64,000 nt of DNA from Halosimplex aquaticum (GTDB taxonomy: Archaea > Halobacteriota > Halobacteria > Halobacteriales > Haloarculaceae). The position numbers and the translations under genes were made by a program. The notes beneath the pieces are model-generated. The model saw only the letters and a list, made by a program, of their open reading frames with translations. It made no database searches and had not been told where the DNA came from. Within the stretch, counting starts at the first letter, position 1. The number at the start of each line of letters is the position of its first letter. Positions 1-7,463 of the stretch are shown one piece after another. The DNA lies in assembly GCF_028747785.1 (NCBI RefSeq), contig NZ_CP118158.1, positions 2,914,001 to 2,978,000 on the forward strand, in the 5' to 3' direction.

Positions 1-1
1 T

Positions 2-232
2 GCATCGGATCGCACGATATCCCTCGACGAGGTCGAAGTCGACGACGATGAGGTAGCAGTCACGATCCGGGAAGCCGACGATGCGGACTCCGATCAGTTC
101 ATCATGGGCGCAGACCGGCCCATCTCGTATAGCATCAGTCTGGAGTTCACTCCATCTGTCCCGACAGAAGTTGTACTCGCGCATGTCTCTGACGGAGATC
201 GAACACTCGAAAGGCGGATACTCCGTCGCTAG
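2..232 (+). CDS. Unknown protein, C-terminal fragment
   Basis: An open frame runs in from the left edge and ends at TAG 230-232, giving the last 76 residues of a protein. The fragment is acidic at first, with runs of Asp and Glu, and then beta-like (positions such as RPISYSISLEF). No family is recognised. The acidic composition and the GC-rich third positions fit a haloarchaeal coding frame. It is followed by a hairpin repeat whose T-tracts could end its transcript. A competing frame starting at 81 runs straight through the tRNA gene and is not credible. Confidence 0.5.
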   Translation, partial: ASDRTISLDEVEVDDDEVAVTIREADDADSDQFIMGADRPISYSISLEFTPSVPTEVVLAHVSDGDRTLERRILRR

Positions 233-342
233 AATGGACTTCTCGAAGCAAGCGGAGGTCCACGTGATCGAAATCGTGGATATCGACGAGGCGCACAAGC
301 GCTACGGGTCCACTGAACGGGCTGCGAGCGCGGAATTAGTCT

Positions 343-489
343 CCTGTACTCACATACGGCGAGCGAAGCGAGCCGTTTCACCGGACGCGAACGAAGTGAG
401 CGTCCGGCCTTTTTCGCCCACGTTTTTGCCGGTCGGGTTCCCGCAGGTCGACGCAGGCGACCGAGGAAACCCGGCCGGGAAAAAGGTGG
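343..489 (-). repeat. Three-hairpin intergenic element, copy 1
   Basis: Read on the minus strand it has the full architecture: CCACCTTTTTC, a GC-rich palindrome, GGCAAAAACGTGGGCG followed by AAAAAGG, a second hairpin with a CCGGACGC/GCGTCCGG stem, GTGAAACGG, a third hairpin with CGGC arms, and a tail ending GAGTACAGG. It fills the gap between the 3' end of the leftmost gene and the 3' end of the tRNA. T5 tracts occur on both strands, so it could terminate both transcripts. The tRNA 3' end is only a few bases from the CTTTTTC box. Confidence 0.75.
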
Positions 490-491
490 AC

Positions 492-565
492 GGGCACGGT
501 GGGATTCGAACCCACGACCGTCGGATTAGAAGTCCGACGCTCTATCCGGACTGAGCTACGTGCCC
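492..565 (-). tRNA. tRNA-Arg (anticodon UCU)
   Basis: The 74-nt minus-strand sequence folds into a standard cloverleaf: acceptor stem GGGCACG/CGTGCCC, a D arm with GCTCAG, an anticodon stem GTCGG/CCGAC (continued by an inner A-T pair) with loop CTTCTAA giving anticodon UCU, and a T arm with GGTTCGAATCCC. The CCA end is not encoded. It reads the rare AGA codon (and possibly AGG). There is no intron in the anticodon loop. The 3' end runs straight into the CTTTTTC box of the neighbouring hairpin element, a likely terminator. Confidence 0.97.
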
Positions 566-650
566 TCGTTCTGAATTGTGCGGGCGCGATTAAAAAGCGG
601 CCCGGGTTCTGATTGTCGTGAGTGCTGGCGATTCAGACACCTGCATGGAA

Positions 651-914
651 AACAGCGTGAAAGCCCCGACACGCTGGGCTCGGGCGGCTCGCTGCGCTCC
701 TCACTTCGTTGCGGTGCTTACTTCGCCGGCCTTCGTCCAGCGTGTCGCCCCTTTCATTCCCACCCGCACAGACTGGCTGACCAGCCGACATGGGTGGGAA
801 TGAAAGGGGCGGCCTGCTTCGGGAAGCACGGCGCCGGAAGCACTGCAGCGAACGCAGTGAGCGAAGCGCGCAGCAAGCCGCGCGACCGAAGCAGGCCGGG
901 GCTTTCACGCTGTT
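651..914. repeat. Nested inverted-repeat region
   Basis: Two perfect inverted repeats are nested here. The outer arms at 651-667 and 898-914 are 17 nt (AACAGCGTGAAAGCCCC and its complement). The inner arms at 748-765 and 792-809 are 18 nt (centred on CCCTTTCATTCCCACCC). A further pair (CGACACGCTGG at 667-677 and its complement at 737-747) lies inside the left half. The arms share a GAAAG/CTTTC core with the repeats at 3.4-3.7 kb and 47.7-47.8 kb. No coding frame is convincing between 566 and 1008, so this region appears to be purely intergenic. Confidence 0.8.
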
Positions 915-1008
915 CGCGGTCGATCTATTGCTCACACCCACGATACTCACAGACCCAAAGACTCCAGCCAACCAAGCAAACTTGCCACTCGATATCAAAC
1001 ATACACGT

Positions 1009-1998
1009 ATGCCCCGAATCGGTCTGACGGGGGACGTGATGCTCGGGCGGCTGGTCGACGAGCGCTACCGCCAGCCGGGTCACGACGCGGCCGCGATCTG
1101 GGGGAACCTGCACGACCGGCTCCGAGATCTCGACGGACTGCTCGTCAACCTCGAATGCGCGGTCTCCACGAGAGGGCGACAGTGGACGCGCACCCGCCGG
1201 CCGTTCCACTTCCGGGCGACGCCGGACTGGGCGACAGAGGCACTCGCGACCGCCGGCGTCGACTTCGCATGCCTCGCGAACAACCACCTGCTGGACTACG
1301 AGGAGCCCGCACTGCTCGACACGCTCGACCACCTCGACGCCGTCGACGTCGCCCACGCCGGCGCGGCGAGAACCATCGCGGAGGCCCGCGAACCCGCGCT
1401 GTTCACCGCCGGCGACATCGACGTCGCGGTCGTCGCTGCGACGGACAACACGCCGGAGTACGCGGCCGGGCCGGACAGCCCGGGCGTCTGCCACCTCGAT
1501 TTCGACCCCACCGAGGAGGTGACCCGGACGGCCGTCGAGGGGATGGTCGCCGACGCGCGGGCCCGAAACCCGGATCTGGTCGTCGCATCGGTCCACGGCG
1601 GACCGAACATGGAGACCGCGCCGAGCGACGCCCTCCGCGAGTTCCACCGGTGGCTCGCCGAGCGGGTCGACCTCGTCCACGGCCACAGCGCCCACGTGTT
1701 CCAGGGCGTCGAAGTCGTCGACGGAACGCCAGTGCTCCACGACTGCGGCGACTTCGTCGACGACTACCGGGTGGATCAGGAACTGCGCAACGACCGGGGG
1801 TTCCTGTTCGTCGCCGAGACCGACGAGTCGGGCGTCCGCTCCCTCCGTCTCGAACCGATCGAGATCAGGGACAGAGCGGTCTACGCGGCCGAGCGAGACG
1901 TCGGGGTGTGGTGTCGGGAGACCATGCGGGAACGCTCGGAGCCCTACCGGACGCACTTCCACCGCGACGGCGACGCGCTGGTGCTGAACGTGGCCTGA
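1009..1998 (+). CDS. CapA-like metallophosphatase family protein
   Basis: The 329-residue protein matches the CapA/PGA_cap family related to poly-gamma-glutamate capsule proteins. Visible motifs are GDVML at 8-12, NLE at 47-49, NNH at 91-93, a later SVHGG, and HGHSAHVFQGVE near the C-terminus, all positions that form the metallophosphoesterase-like active site. The start at 1009 is preferred because the protein then begins right before GLTGDVML. The in-frame extension up to 790 runs through an inverted repeat and has no coding character. There is no signal peptide and no capsule cluster nearby, so the substrate is unknown. The next gene, thrC, is 62 nt downstream. Confidence 0.85.
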   Translation: MPRIGLTGDVMLGRLVDERYRQPGHDAAAIWGNLHDRLRDLDGLLVNLECAVSTRGRQWTRTRRPFHFRATPDWATEALATAGVDFACLANNHLLDYEEPALLDTLDHLDAVDVAHAGAARTIAEAREPALFTAGDIDVAVVAATDNTPEYAAGPDSPGVCHLDFDPTEEVTRTAVEGMVADARARNPDLVVASVHGGPNMETAPSDALREFHRWLAERVDLVHGHSAHVFQGVEVVDGTPVLHDCGDFVDDYRVDQELRNDRGFLFVAETDESGVRSLRLEPIEIRDRAVYAAERDVGVWCRETMRERSEPYRTHFHRDGDALVLNVA

Positions 1999-2060
1999 GC
2001 GACGCGGCGGGTGACGCGACAACCGCCCCTCTTTTGGTCGCCGGGCGTCGAGAGCCACCA

Positions 2061-3341
2061 ATGAGCGCGCACCTGGACTTAGAGGAGTCCGAGCCCGACG
2101 TGGCGACCGACGGCGTCTGGCTCACCTGCATCGAGTGCGGCGAGCAGTTCGCCCCCTTCGCGGAGATCCGCTACACCTGCGACCACTGCGACGGCCTGCT
2201 GGAAGTCCGCTACGCCGACCTGCCCACCTGGGAGGACTTCGGCGGCGCGAGCACGCCCGAGAGCGGCCCCTACGGCGTCTGGCGCTACTCGGCCGCGCTG
2301 CCCTTCGAGGAAGGTGTCTCCCTCCCCGAGGGCGGCACGCCGCTGCACTACGTTCCCCGCCTCGAAGAAGAGACCGGGGTAAACACCCTGCGCGTCAAAC
2401 ACGAGGGGATGAACCCGACCGGGTCGTTCAAGGACCGCGGGATGACCGTCGGCGTCCGCGTCGCCCGCGAGGTGGGCGTCGACCGCCTCGCCTGCGCGTC
2501 GACCGGCAACACCTCCGCCGCGCTGGCCGCGTACGGCGCCCGCGCCGGCATGGAGACGCTCGTCCTGCTCCCGGCGGGCAAGGTCGCCGCCGGCAAGGTC
2601 GCCCAGGCGAGCCTCCACGGCGCCCGCATCCTCGAAGTCGACGGCAACTTCGACTCCTGTCTCGACATCGTGCAGGACCTGGCCGCCCGCGGCGAGGCGT
2701 ACCTGCTCAACTCCCTGAACCCCTTCCGCCTCGAAGGCCAGAAGACCATCGGCCTGGAGATCATGGAGCGCTTCCACGCCGACGAGGGCCGCTACCCCGA
2801 CCGGATCGTTCTGCCCGTCGGCAACGCCGGCAACACCGCCGCGCTGTACAAGTGTTTCCGCGAACTCCGGAAAGTCGGCGCTATCGACGACGACGAGGTA
2901 CCCAAGCTCACCGGCGTCCAGGCCGAGAACTCCGCGCCGATGGTCGAGGCCATCGAGGAGGGCAACGACGAGGTCCGCCGCTGGGAGAACGTCGAGACCC
3001 GCGCGACCGCCATCCGCATCGGCAACCCCGTCAACGCCCCCAAGGCCCTGCCGGGCATCCGCGAGACCGGCGGCACCGCCGTCGCCGTCTCCGACGAGGA
3101 GATCACCGACGCGCAGCGCTCGCTCGCCGAGGAAGGCGTCGGCGTCGAGCCCGCCTCCGCTGCCTCTATCGCCGGCCTGCGGAAACTCCGCGAGACCGGC
3201 GAAATCGAGGCCGACGAGGACGTGGTCTGTCTGACCACCGGCCACCTGCTCAAGGACCCCGACGCCGCCTACGAGGCCGGCGGAGAGCCCGAACCCGTCC
3301 CCAACGACACCGAAGCCGTCCTCGACCACCTGGGCGAGTAA
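2061..3341 (+). CDS. thrC: Threonine synthase
   Basis: The 426-residue PLP enzyme converts O-phospho-L-homoserine to threonine. An N-terminal four-cysteine zinc-ribbon-like segment (Cys23, Cys26, Cys40, Cys43) precedes the fold-type II core, as in other archaeal threonine synthases. The PLP lysine is K124 in GSFKDRG, and a glycine-rich phosphate-binding loop (VGNAGNTAALYK) follows about 130 residues later. The start is the first ATG after the upstream gene and begins MSAHLDLEES, matching the acidic N-termini of haloarchaeal proteins. It stands alone, with no other threonine genes in the window. Confidence 0.92.
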   Translation: MSAHLDLEESEPDVATDGVWLTCIECGEQFAPFAEIRYTCDHCDGLLEVRYADLPTWEDFGGASTPESGPYGVWRYSAALPFEEGVSLPEGGTPLHYVPRLEEETGVNTLRVKHEGMNPTGSFKDRGMTVGVRVAREVGVDRLACASTGNTSAALAAYGARAGMETLVLLPAGKVAAGKVAQASLHGARILEVDGNFDSCLDIVQDLAARGEAYLLNSLNPFRLEGQKTIGLEIMERFHADEGRYPDRIVLPVGNAGNTAALYKCFRELRKVGAIDDDEVPKLTGVQAENSAPMVEAIEEGNDEVRRWENVETRATAIRIGNPVNAPKALPGIRETGGTAVAVSDEEITDAQRSLAEEGVGVEPASAASIAGLRKLRETGEIEADEDVVCLTTGHLLKDPDAAYEAGGEPEPVPNDTEAVLDHLGE

Positions 3342-3387
3342 CACCGTTTCGGTTGGCGAGCCGGTTTCGGCCTACCGACCGTTCTTC

Positions 3388-3706
3388 TGGCGCGCGCTGT
3401 CGAGCGTCCCCGAGCACTGCGAGGGGCGCGAGACGGAGCCGTGCGAGGGATGAGGAGCGCAGCGAAGCGAGCACCGCAGTCGGTTGGGGAGGCCTGAGGC
3501 GCGGTGCTGTGCCGTGCTGTTGCGGGGTTCCCTGGCGGACTGAAAGGGCGAGGCGCGCTCCGGGAAGACGGGCGACGTAAGCACCGCAGCGAAGCGAGGA
3601 GCGCAGCGAGCTCGTCGGGCGGCACAGCCGCCCGACTGTCCGAGGGACCTTCGGTCCCTCGCTACCCTCGACCGGAGCGGGCCGAGGGCTTTCATCGCTT
3701 GCTGTC
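3388..3706. repeat. Dispersed repeat, second family, copy A
   Basis: The stretch 3388-3552 is closely similar to 47651-47801. Shared blocks include TGGCGCGCGCTGTC, GCCGTGCGAGGGATGAGGAG and CTGGCGGACTGAAAGGGCGA. After that point this copy carries about 125 bp of extra palindromic sequence, including GGGACCTTCGGTCCC, before the common end GCCGAGGGCTTTCATCGCTT at 3680-3699. The ends carry complementary GAAAG and CTTTC cores. Together with the direct repeat that follows, it occupies the whole gap between thrC and the regulator at 3844; no gene is supported between 3342 and 3843. Confidence 0.7.
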
Positions 3707-3763
3707 AGTAGCTGTCGAGTCGACTGCTAGCGAGTGGGCCGAGGGCTTTCATCGCCTGCTGTC
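3679..3763. repeat. Pair of 28-bp direct repeats
   Basis: A 28-bp sequence beginning GGGCCGAGGGCTTTCATCGC occurs at 3679-3706 and again at 3736-3763 with one mismatch. The first copy is the right end of the dispersed repeat that begins at 3388, so the end of that element has been duplicated with 29 bp between copies. Confidence 0.75.
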
Positions 3764-3843
3764 GCCAGCGGCCGATCTGACACTTGGCAAGTCGGTCGAA
3801 GGTCTACAACAGTCGACCGCAGTTCCGCGCGAAACTCGAACAG

Positions 3844-4233
3844 TTACAGATCTTCCTCGCCGAACTCGTCGATGCGGTCGTGGACGTAGGCGGTCCACTC
3901 CTCTAGCGTATCGTGCATCAACTCGCGGGCCTCGGGCAGAGGCGTCGCGGAGTACTGGTAGACGTGGCCACCGCCGTCCAGCAGCCGCCGCTCGCGCTCG
4001 GCCAGACCCTTGTCACGCAGGGTCGACAGCGAGCGATTGACGTTGCTGCGGTCGCGGTCCAGCTCGTCGGCCAGCTCCTCGACGGTGCTGCCCGGGTGGT
4101 CCTGAAGCGTCAGGAACGTCCGGACCTCGTGTTCCTGGATGTCGAAGACGCAGGCGAGCACATCCGCGAATCCGGGTTCCTCGTCGAGCATCAGTTCGCG
4201 AAATCGCTGGGGCGAAGGGTCCGCCTCGACCAT
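3844..4233 (-). CDS. Winged-helix transcriptional regulator
   Basis: The 129-residue protein has a winged helix in its middle (HEVRTFLTLQDHPGSTVEEL, then DRSNVNRSLSTLRDKGLAERE) followed by a wing and a C-terminal helix. This fits the MarR/TrmB-like HTH regulators common in haloarchaea. Start 4233 (MVEADPSPQRF) is preferred over 4262 because a TATA-like TTTATG lies about 30 nt upstream of it, overlapping the alternative ATG. It stands alone on the minus strand, so its target cannot be inferred. Confidence 0.75.
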   Translation of the reverse strand: MVEADPSPQRFRELMLDEEPGFADVLACVFDIQEHEVRTFLTLQDHPGSTVEELADELDRDRSNVNRSLSTLRDKGLAERERRLLDGGGHVYQYSATPLPEARELMHDTLEEWTAYVHDRIDEFGEEDL

Positions 4234-4307
4234 CGTACCGACGACTACAGTCCCCCGACGCATAAACGGGTGCGGTGCGGTGACCACTGACGCGACCGGA
4301 TCGCAGA

Positions 4308-4541
4308 CTACCGTGCGTACCCCTGCTTCTCCAGACAGGTGCGCATCTCCGACTCGGAGTCGTGTCTGTGCAGGCGGGTCGGCGTGTCGCAGTAGAAGAC
4401 GTCACCGTCCCAGCGGAGGACGACATCGTGTTCGGCGTCGAGGAACTCGGTGCGGACGCGGACCCGCCCCTCGTCGACGATCCGGGCGAGCAACTCGTCG
4501 GCGTCCAGTTCGCCGGCGGCGACGACAGGCGGGTCTGTCAT
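4308..4541 (-). CDS. Small haloarchaeal protein of unknown function
   Basis: The 77-residue acidic protein begins MTDPPVVAAGELDADELL and ends CLEKQGYAR. It contains the segment VVLRWDGDVFYCDTPTRLH, which looks like a small beta sheet, but no known motif. A TATA-like GATTATC box about 28 nt upstream supports the start and a leaderless transcript. It lies head to tail with the regulator at 3844-4233 but has its own promoter. No function is proposed. Confidence 0.65.
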   Translation of the reverse strand: MTDPPVVAAGELDADELLARIVDEGRVRVRTEFLDAEHDVVLRWDGDVFYCDTPTRLHRHDSESEMRTCLEKQGYAR

Positions 4542-4626
4542 CGGACTCGGATCGGCCCGCCGCGATAATCAGTGTTCGTCGCGACCGCGCGGTCGGTACA
4601 CGGCCGCGGGACCGACCGCGGTCCGG

Positions 4627-4905
4627 CTACCAGCTCCGCTTGGGGTGGGGCTGGTTGTCGCCGCGGTCGTCGTAGTACTTGCGGCCGATGAAGGACTCGT
4701 CGACGTTGCTCATCATCGCGGTGAAGACATCGTCCGCCGACTGATAGTCCGTCACGTTCGACCGCGCGAGCACCGTCTCGACCGTCGTCGTGTCGCCCGT
4801 CGGGGCCTCGATCTCCACGTCGCCGAACTCGTCGGCGACCGCCGTCGCGTCCATCGGATAGTCGAACGACTGTCTGAACAACTGCCGCGTCTCTGTGATT
4901 CGCAT
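4627..4905 (-). CDS. Small conserved haloarchaeal protein, DUF5789-like
   Basis: The 92-residue protein begins MRITETRQLFRQSFDYPMDA and contains MMSNVDESFIGRKYYDDRGD near the end. It resembles the DUF5789/DUF2795-type small proteins of haloarchaea, whose role is unknown. Start 4905 is chosen rather than 4920 because the box TTTATAATG (about 4932-4940) is 30 nt upstream and predicts a leaderless transcript starting near 4905. The preceding minus-strand gene is argF, separated by a repeat-filled gap. Confidence 0.7.
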   Translation of the reverse strand: MRITETRQLFRQSFDYPMDATAVADEFGDVEIEAPTGDTTTVETVLARSNVTDYQSADDVFTAMMSNVDESFIGRKYYDDRGDNQPHPKRSW

Positions 4906-5039
4906 CCGTACCACACCCATGTGACTAAGTCATTATAAATCATGAGGGTGAATGTGCGTCAATAATTCTCAGGGGTCGACTCCGCATTCCTGAACGCACG
5001 TCGGGAGAAACGAGTAAAAACTCGTCAATAGTTTCGGAA

Positions 5040-5153
5040 CCATCTTTTTCCAGGTGGGGTGTCCTCGGGCGCTTCGCGCCCTGCGGGCACCCCACCGGCA
5101 AAAACGTGGGTGAAAAAGCCGCTCGCTCCCTGCGGTCGCTCGCGGATCTCAGT
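5040..5153 (+). repeat. Three-hairpin intergenic element, copy 2
   Basis: The element begins CCATCTTTTTC, followed by a palindrome with GGTGGGGTG/CACCCCACC arms and a GGGCGCTTCGCGCCC tip, then GGCAAAAACGTGGGTG, AAAAAG and a second hairpin with CGCTCGC-type arms. The third hairpin is missing because the 165-bp tandem array starts at 5154. On the minus strand, downstream of argF, it gives T5 tracts that could terminate the arginine operon. No gene is seen between 4906 and 5478; that gap holds this element and the array. Confidence 0.75.
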
Positions 5154-5545
5154 CCTGCTCGGCCAGCCACGCCAGCAGCCCCTTCTGGGCGTGCAGGCGA
5201 TTTTCGGCCTGGTCCGGCAGCCACCTTTTTCTCATCGGGTCGCTCACTTCGTTCGCGACCACTCTTCGAAAAACGTGGGCGAAAAAGCGCGCCTCGCTCC
5301 GCTCGGCGCGGGACTATTCCTGCTCGGCCAGCCACGCCAGCAGCCCCTTCTGGGCGTGCAGGCGATTTTCGGCCTGGTCCGGCAGCCACCTTTTTCTCAT
5401 CGGGTCGCTCACTTCGTTCGCGACCACTCTTCGAAAAACGTGGGCGAAAAAGCGCGCCTCGCTCCGCTCGGCGCGGGACTATTCCTGCTCGGCCAGCCAC
5501 GCCAGCAGCCCCTTCTGGGCGTGCAGGCGATTTTCGGCCTGGTCC
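5154..5545. repeat. 165-bp tandem repeat duplicating the argF 3' end
   Basis: Three copies start at 5154, 5319 and 5484. The first two are full 165-bp units and appear identical; the third, inside argF, is 62 bp and ends at 5545. Each unit holds the last 62 bp of argF coding sequence (codons for WDQAENRLHAQ... to the penultimate codon) plus about 103 bp containing a hairpin element (5221-5318 and 5386-5483, copies 3 and 4 of the family). At the outermost junction the frame reads LAEQD-stop, while the live gene ends LAEQE-stop. This suggests an original end was displaced by duplication. Confidence 0.9.
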
Positions 5546-6372
5546 CAGACGATGGCGTTGTCGCTCTCGATGACCGTGTCGGTGACCTCCTCGCCACGGT
5601 GGGCGGGCAGGCAGTGCATCAGCGCGCGGTCGCCGAGCAACTCGGGGGTGATCTGGAACCCGTCGAACGCCGCGAGCTTCTGCTCGCGCTCGTCCTCCTG
5701 GCCCATGCTGACCCAGACGTCCGTGTACACCACGTCGGCGTCCGCGACGGCCGCCTCGGGGTCTGTCGTCACGTCGGGCGCCGGGCCGAGGCCGTCGGCG
5801 CGGTCCAGTACGTCGTCGTCGACGCCGTAGCCCTCGGGCGTCGCGACGGTCAGGTCGAGCCCGCACATCGCCGACCCGAGGACGAACGACTGACAGACGT
5901 TGTTCCCGTCGCCGACCCACGCCACGGAGACGTCGTCGTCGAAGTGCTCCGTGATCGTCAGCAGGTCGGCGAGCGTCTGGCACGGGTGGGCGTCGTCGGT
6001 CAGCGCGTTGATGACCGGCACCTCCGCGTACTCGCCGAGTTCGACCACGTCGTCGTGGTCGAACACCCGCGCCATCACGAAGTCGACGTAGCGGCCCAGC
6101 GCTCGCGCGATGTCTTTCACCGGCTCTCGGCCGTGTAACCCGATGTCGTCCGGGCCGAGAAAGACGGCGTGGCCGCCGAGTTGGGTCATCCCCGTCTCGA
6201 AGGAGACGCGCGTCCGGGTCGAGGGCTTCTCGAAGATCATCCCGAGCGTCTGGCCGCCGAGGAGGTCGCTCGCACCGCTCGCCTCGTAGTCGGCCTTGAT
6301 GGTGGCCGCGCGGTCGAGGACGGTCGCCAGTTCGTCGGTCGTGAGGTCGTCGACGTCGAGGAAGTTGGTCAT
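5479..6372 (-). CDS. argF: Ornithine carbamoyltransferase
   Basis: The 297-residue enzyme transfers a carbamoyl group to ornithine to make citrulline, the step before argininosuccinate synthase. The carbamoyl-phosphate site STRTR is at 51-55, HPCQ at 129-132, and HCLPAHRGEE lies near the C-terminus. It is the last gene of the lysW-argF unit and its ATG overlaps the lysK stop by 4 nt. Its last 62 bp are repeated twice downstream in a tandem array; the active gene is intact, and only the final residue appears to have changed (Glu instead of the Asp encoded at the outer junction). Confidence 0.95.
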   Translation of the reverse strand: MTNFLDVDDLTTDELATVLDRAATIKADYEASGASDLLGGQTLGMIFEKPSTRTRVSFETGMTQLGGHAVFLGPDDIGLHGREPVKDIARALGRYVDFVMARVFDHDDVVELGEYAEVPVINALTDDAHPCQTLADLLTITEHFDDDVSVAWVGDGNNVCQSFVLGSAMCGLDLTVATPEGYGVDDDVLDRADGLGPAPDVTTDPEAAVADADVVYTDVWVSMGQEDEREQKLAAFDGFQITPELLGDRALMHCLPAHRGEEVTDTVIESDNAIVWDQAENRLHAQKGLLAWLAEQE

Positions 6373-7463
6373 AGTAGTTGCTCCGTCGCGTCTTCGAGGA
6401 CGGCCACGGCGCGGTCGTACTCGGCCAGCGAGACGTGCTCGTCCGGTGCGTGGTCGAGGTCCGAATCGCCGGGGCCGTAGGTCACCATCGGACAGTCCCA
6501 CTCCTGTGCGTAGATGTTCATATCACTTGTGCCGGTCTTGCGCAGGAGTCGGGGGTCGCCGCCGGTCTTCCGGACAGCCGCGCGGAAGGCCCGTCCGGCC
6601 GCAGTCCGCGGGTTCTGCATCACCGGCTCGACCGCGTCGTGCCAGTGGACGGTGCCGTTCGTGAGGTGACCGTCGGCCATCTCGTGCACCTCTTCGGTGG
6701 TGTACTCCGGCGGAACGCGCAGCTGCACGTCGACCGTCGCCTCCACGGAGAGCCCGTCGTCGGTGATGCCGCCCTCGAAACTGATGGGCTTGCACGTGAC
6801 TCGCTCGAAGACGGGCACCCACTCGTCGTGGCCGAACTCCTCCTCCACGTCGGACCACCAGCCGATGGCGTCCTGGATGGCGTTGTTCTCCGGGCGCGAG
6901 GAGTGTCCCGACTCCGAGGTCGCGACGTACGTCCCCGCGAGCAAACCGCGATATCCCAGCGTGATGCCGTCCCAGCCCGACGGCTCGCCGTTGACCACGG
7001 CGTCCGGTTCCGCTTCGCGGTCCTCGACGAGGTGGCGAGCGCCCCGGGAGTCGACTTCCTCGCCGACGACGCCGACGAACGAGGCGCCCGTCCGGACGGC
7101 CGCGACGGCCATCGAACACAGCGGCCCCTTCGCGTCGACGCTCCCGCGGCCCCACAGCAGTTCCTCGCCGTCCTCGCCCTCCTCGACTCGGACCGGGATG
7201 TCGCCCGGCACGGTGTCGATGTGCGACGTGAGGAGGACGCCGTCGTCCGCGGGGGCACGGACGTTGCCGACCTCGTCGACCCACACCTCGCGGTCGTGGG
7301 ACTCGAAGAACTCGACGAGGACCTGCGCGGCCGCTTCCTCCTCGCCGGTCACCGACGGGGTGTCGACCACGTCGATCAGGAGTTCGCGGGCTTCCTCGTC
7401 GGCGGGCAGGTCGGGGGCCGGTTCCTCGCCGTCGTCCGCATCGGCTCCCTCGCCCTCACTCAT
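6369..7463 (-). CDS. lysK: [LysW]-ornithine/lysine hydrolase (M20 family)
   Basis: The 364-residue zinc hydrolase releases ornithine (or lysine) from the LysW carrier. Metal ligands are visible as H81 and D83 in SHIDTVPG, D110 in GRGSVDAKG, and an EE pair in GVVGEEVDSRG. C-terminal KTGTSDMNIY and DHAPDEH are typical of the LysK/ArgE branch. It begins 8 nt before the argD stop and ends 4 nt into argF. The first 25 residues are an acidic tail before the domain begins. In this cluster, next to argF, ornithine is the expected product. It is also called argE in haloarchaeal annotations. Confidence 0.9.
   Translation of the reverse strand: MSEGEGADADDGEEPAPDLPADEEARELLIDVVDTPSVTGEEEAAAQVLVEFFESHDREVWVDEVGNVRAPADDGVLLTSHIDTVPGDIPVRVEEGEDGEELLWGRGSVDAKGPLCSMAVAAVRTGASFVGVVGEEVDSRGARHLVEDREAEPDAVVNGEPSGWDGITLGYRGLLAGTYVATSESGHSSRPENNAIQDAIGWWSDVEEEFGHDEWVPVFERVTCKPISFEGGITDDGLSVEATVDVQLRVPPEYTTEEVHEMADGHLTNGTVHWHDAVEPVMQNPRTAAGRAFRAAVRKTGGDPRLLRKTGTSDMNIYAQEWDCPMVTYGPGDSDLDHAPDEHVSLAEYDRAVAVLEDATEQLL

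Noticed and set aside
81-554. 157-codon plus-strand frame
   Set aside because: It crosses a hairpin element and reads through the tRNA-Arg gene; its composition is not haloarchaeal coding-like.
5154-5545. CRISPR-like array
   Set aside because: Units are 165 bp, adjacent without spacers and contain argF coding sequence. No cas genes are present.
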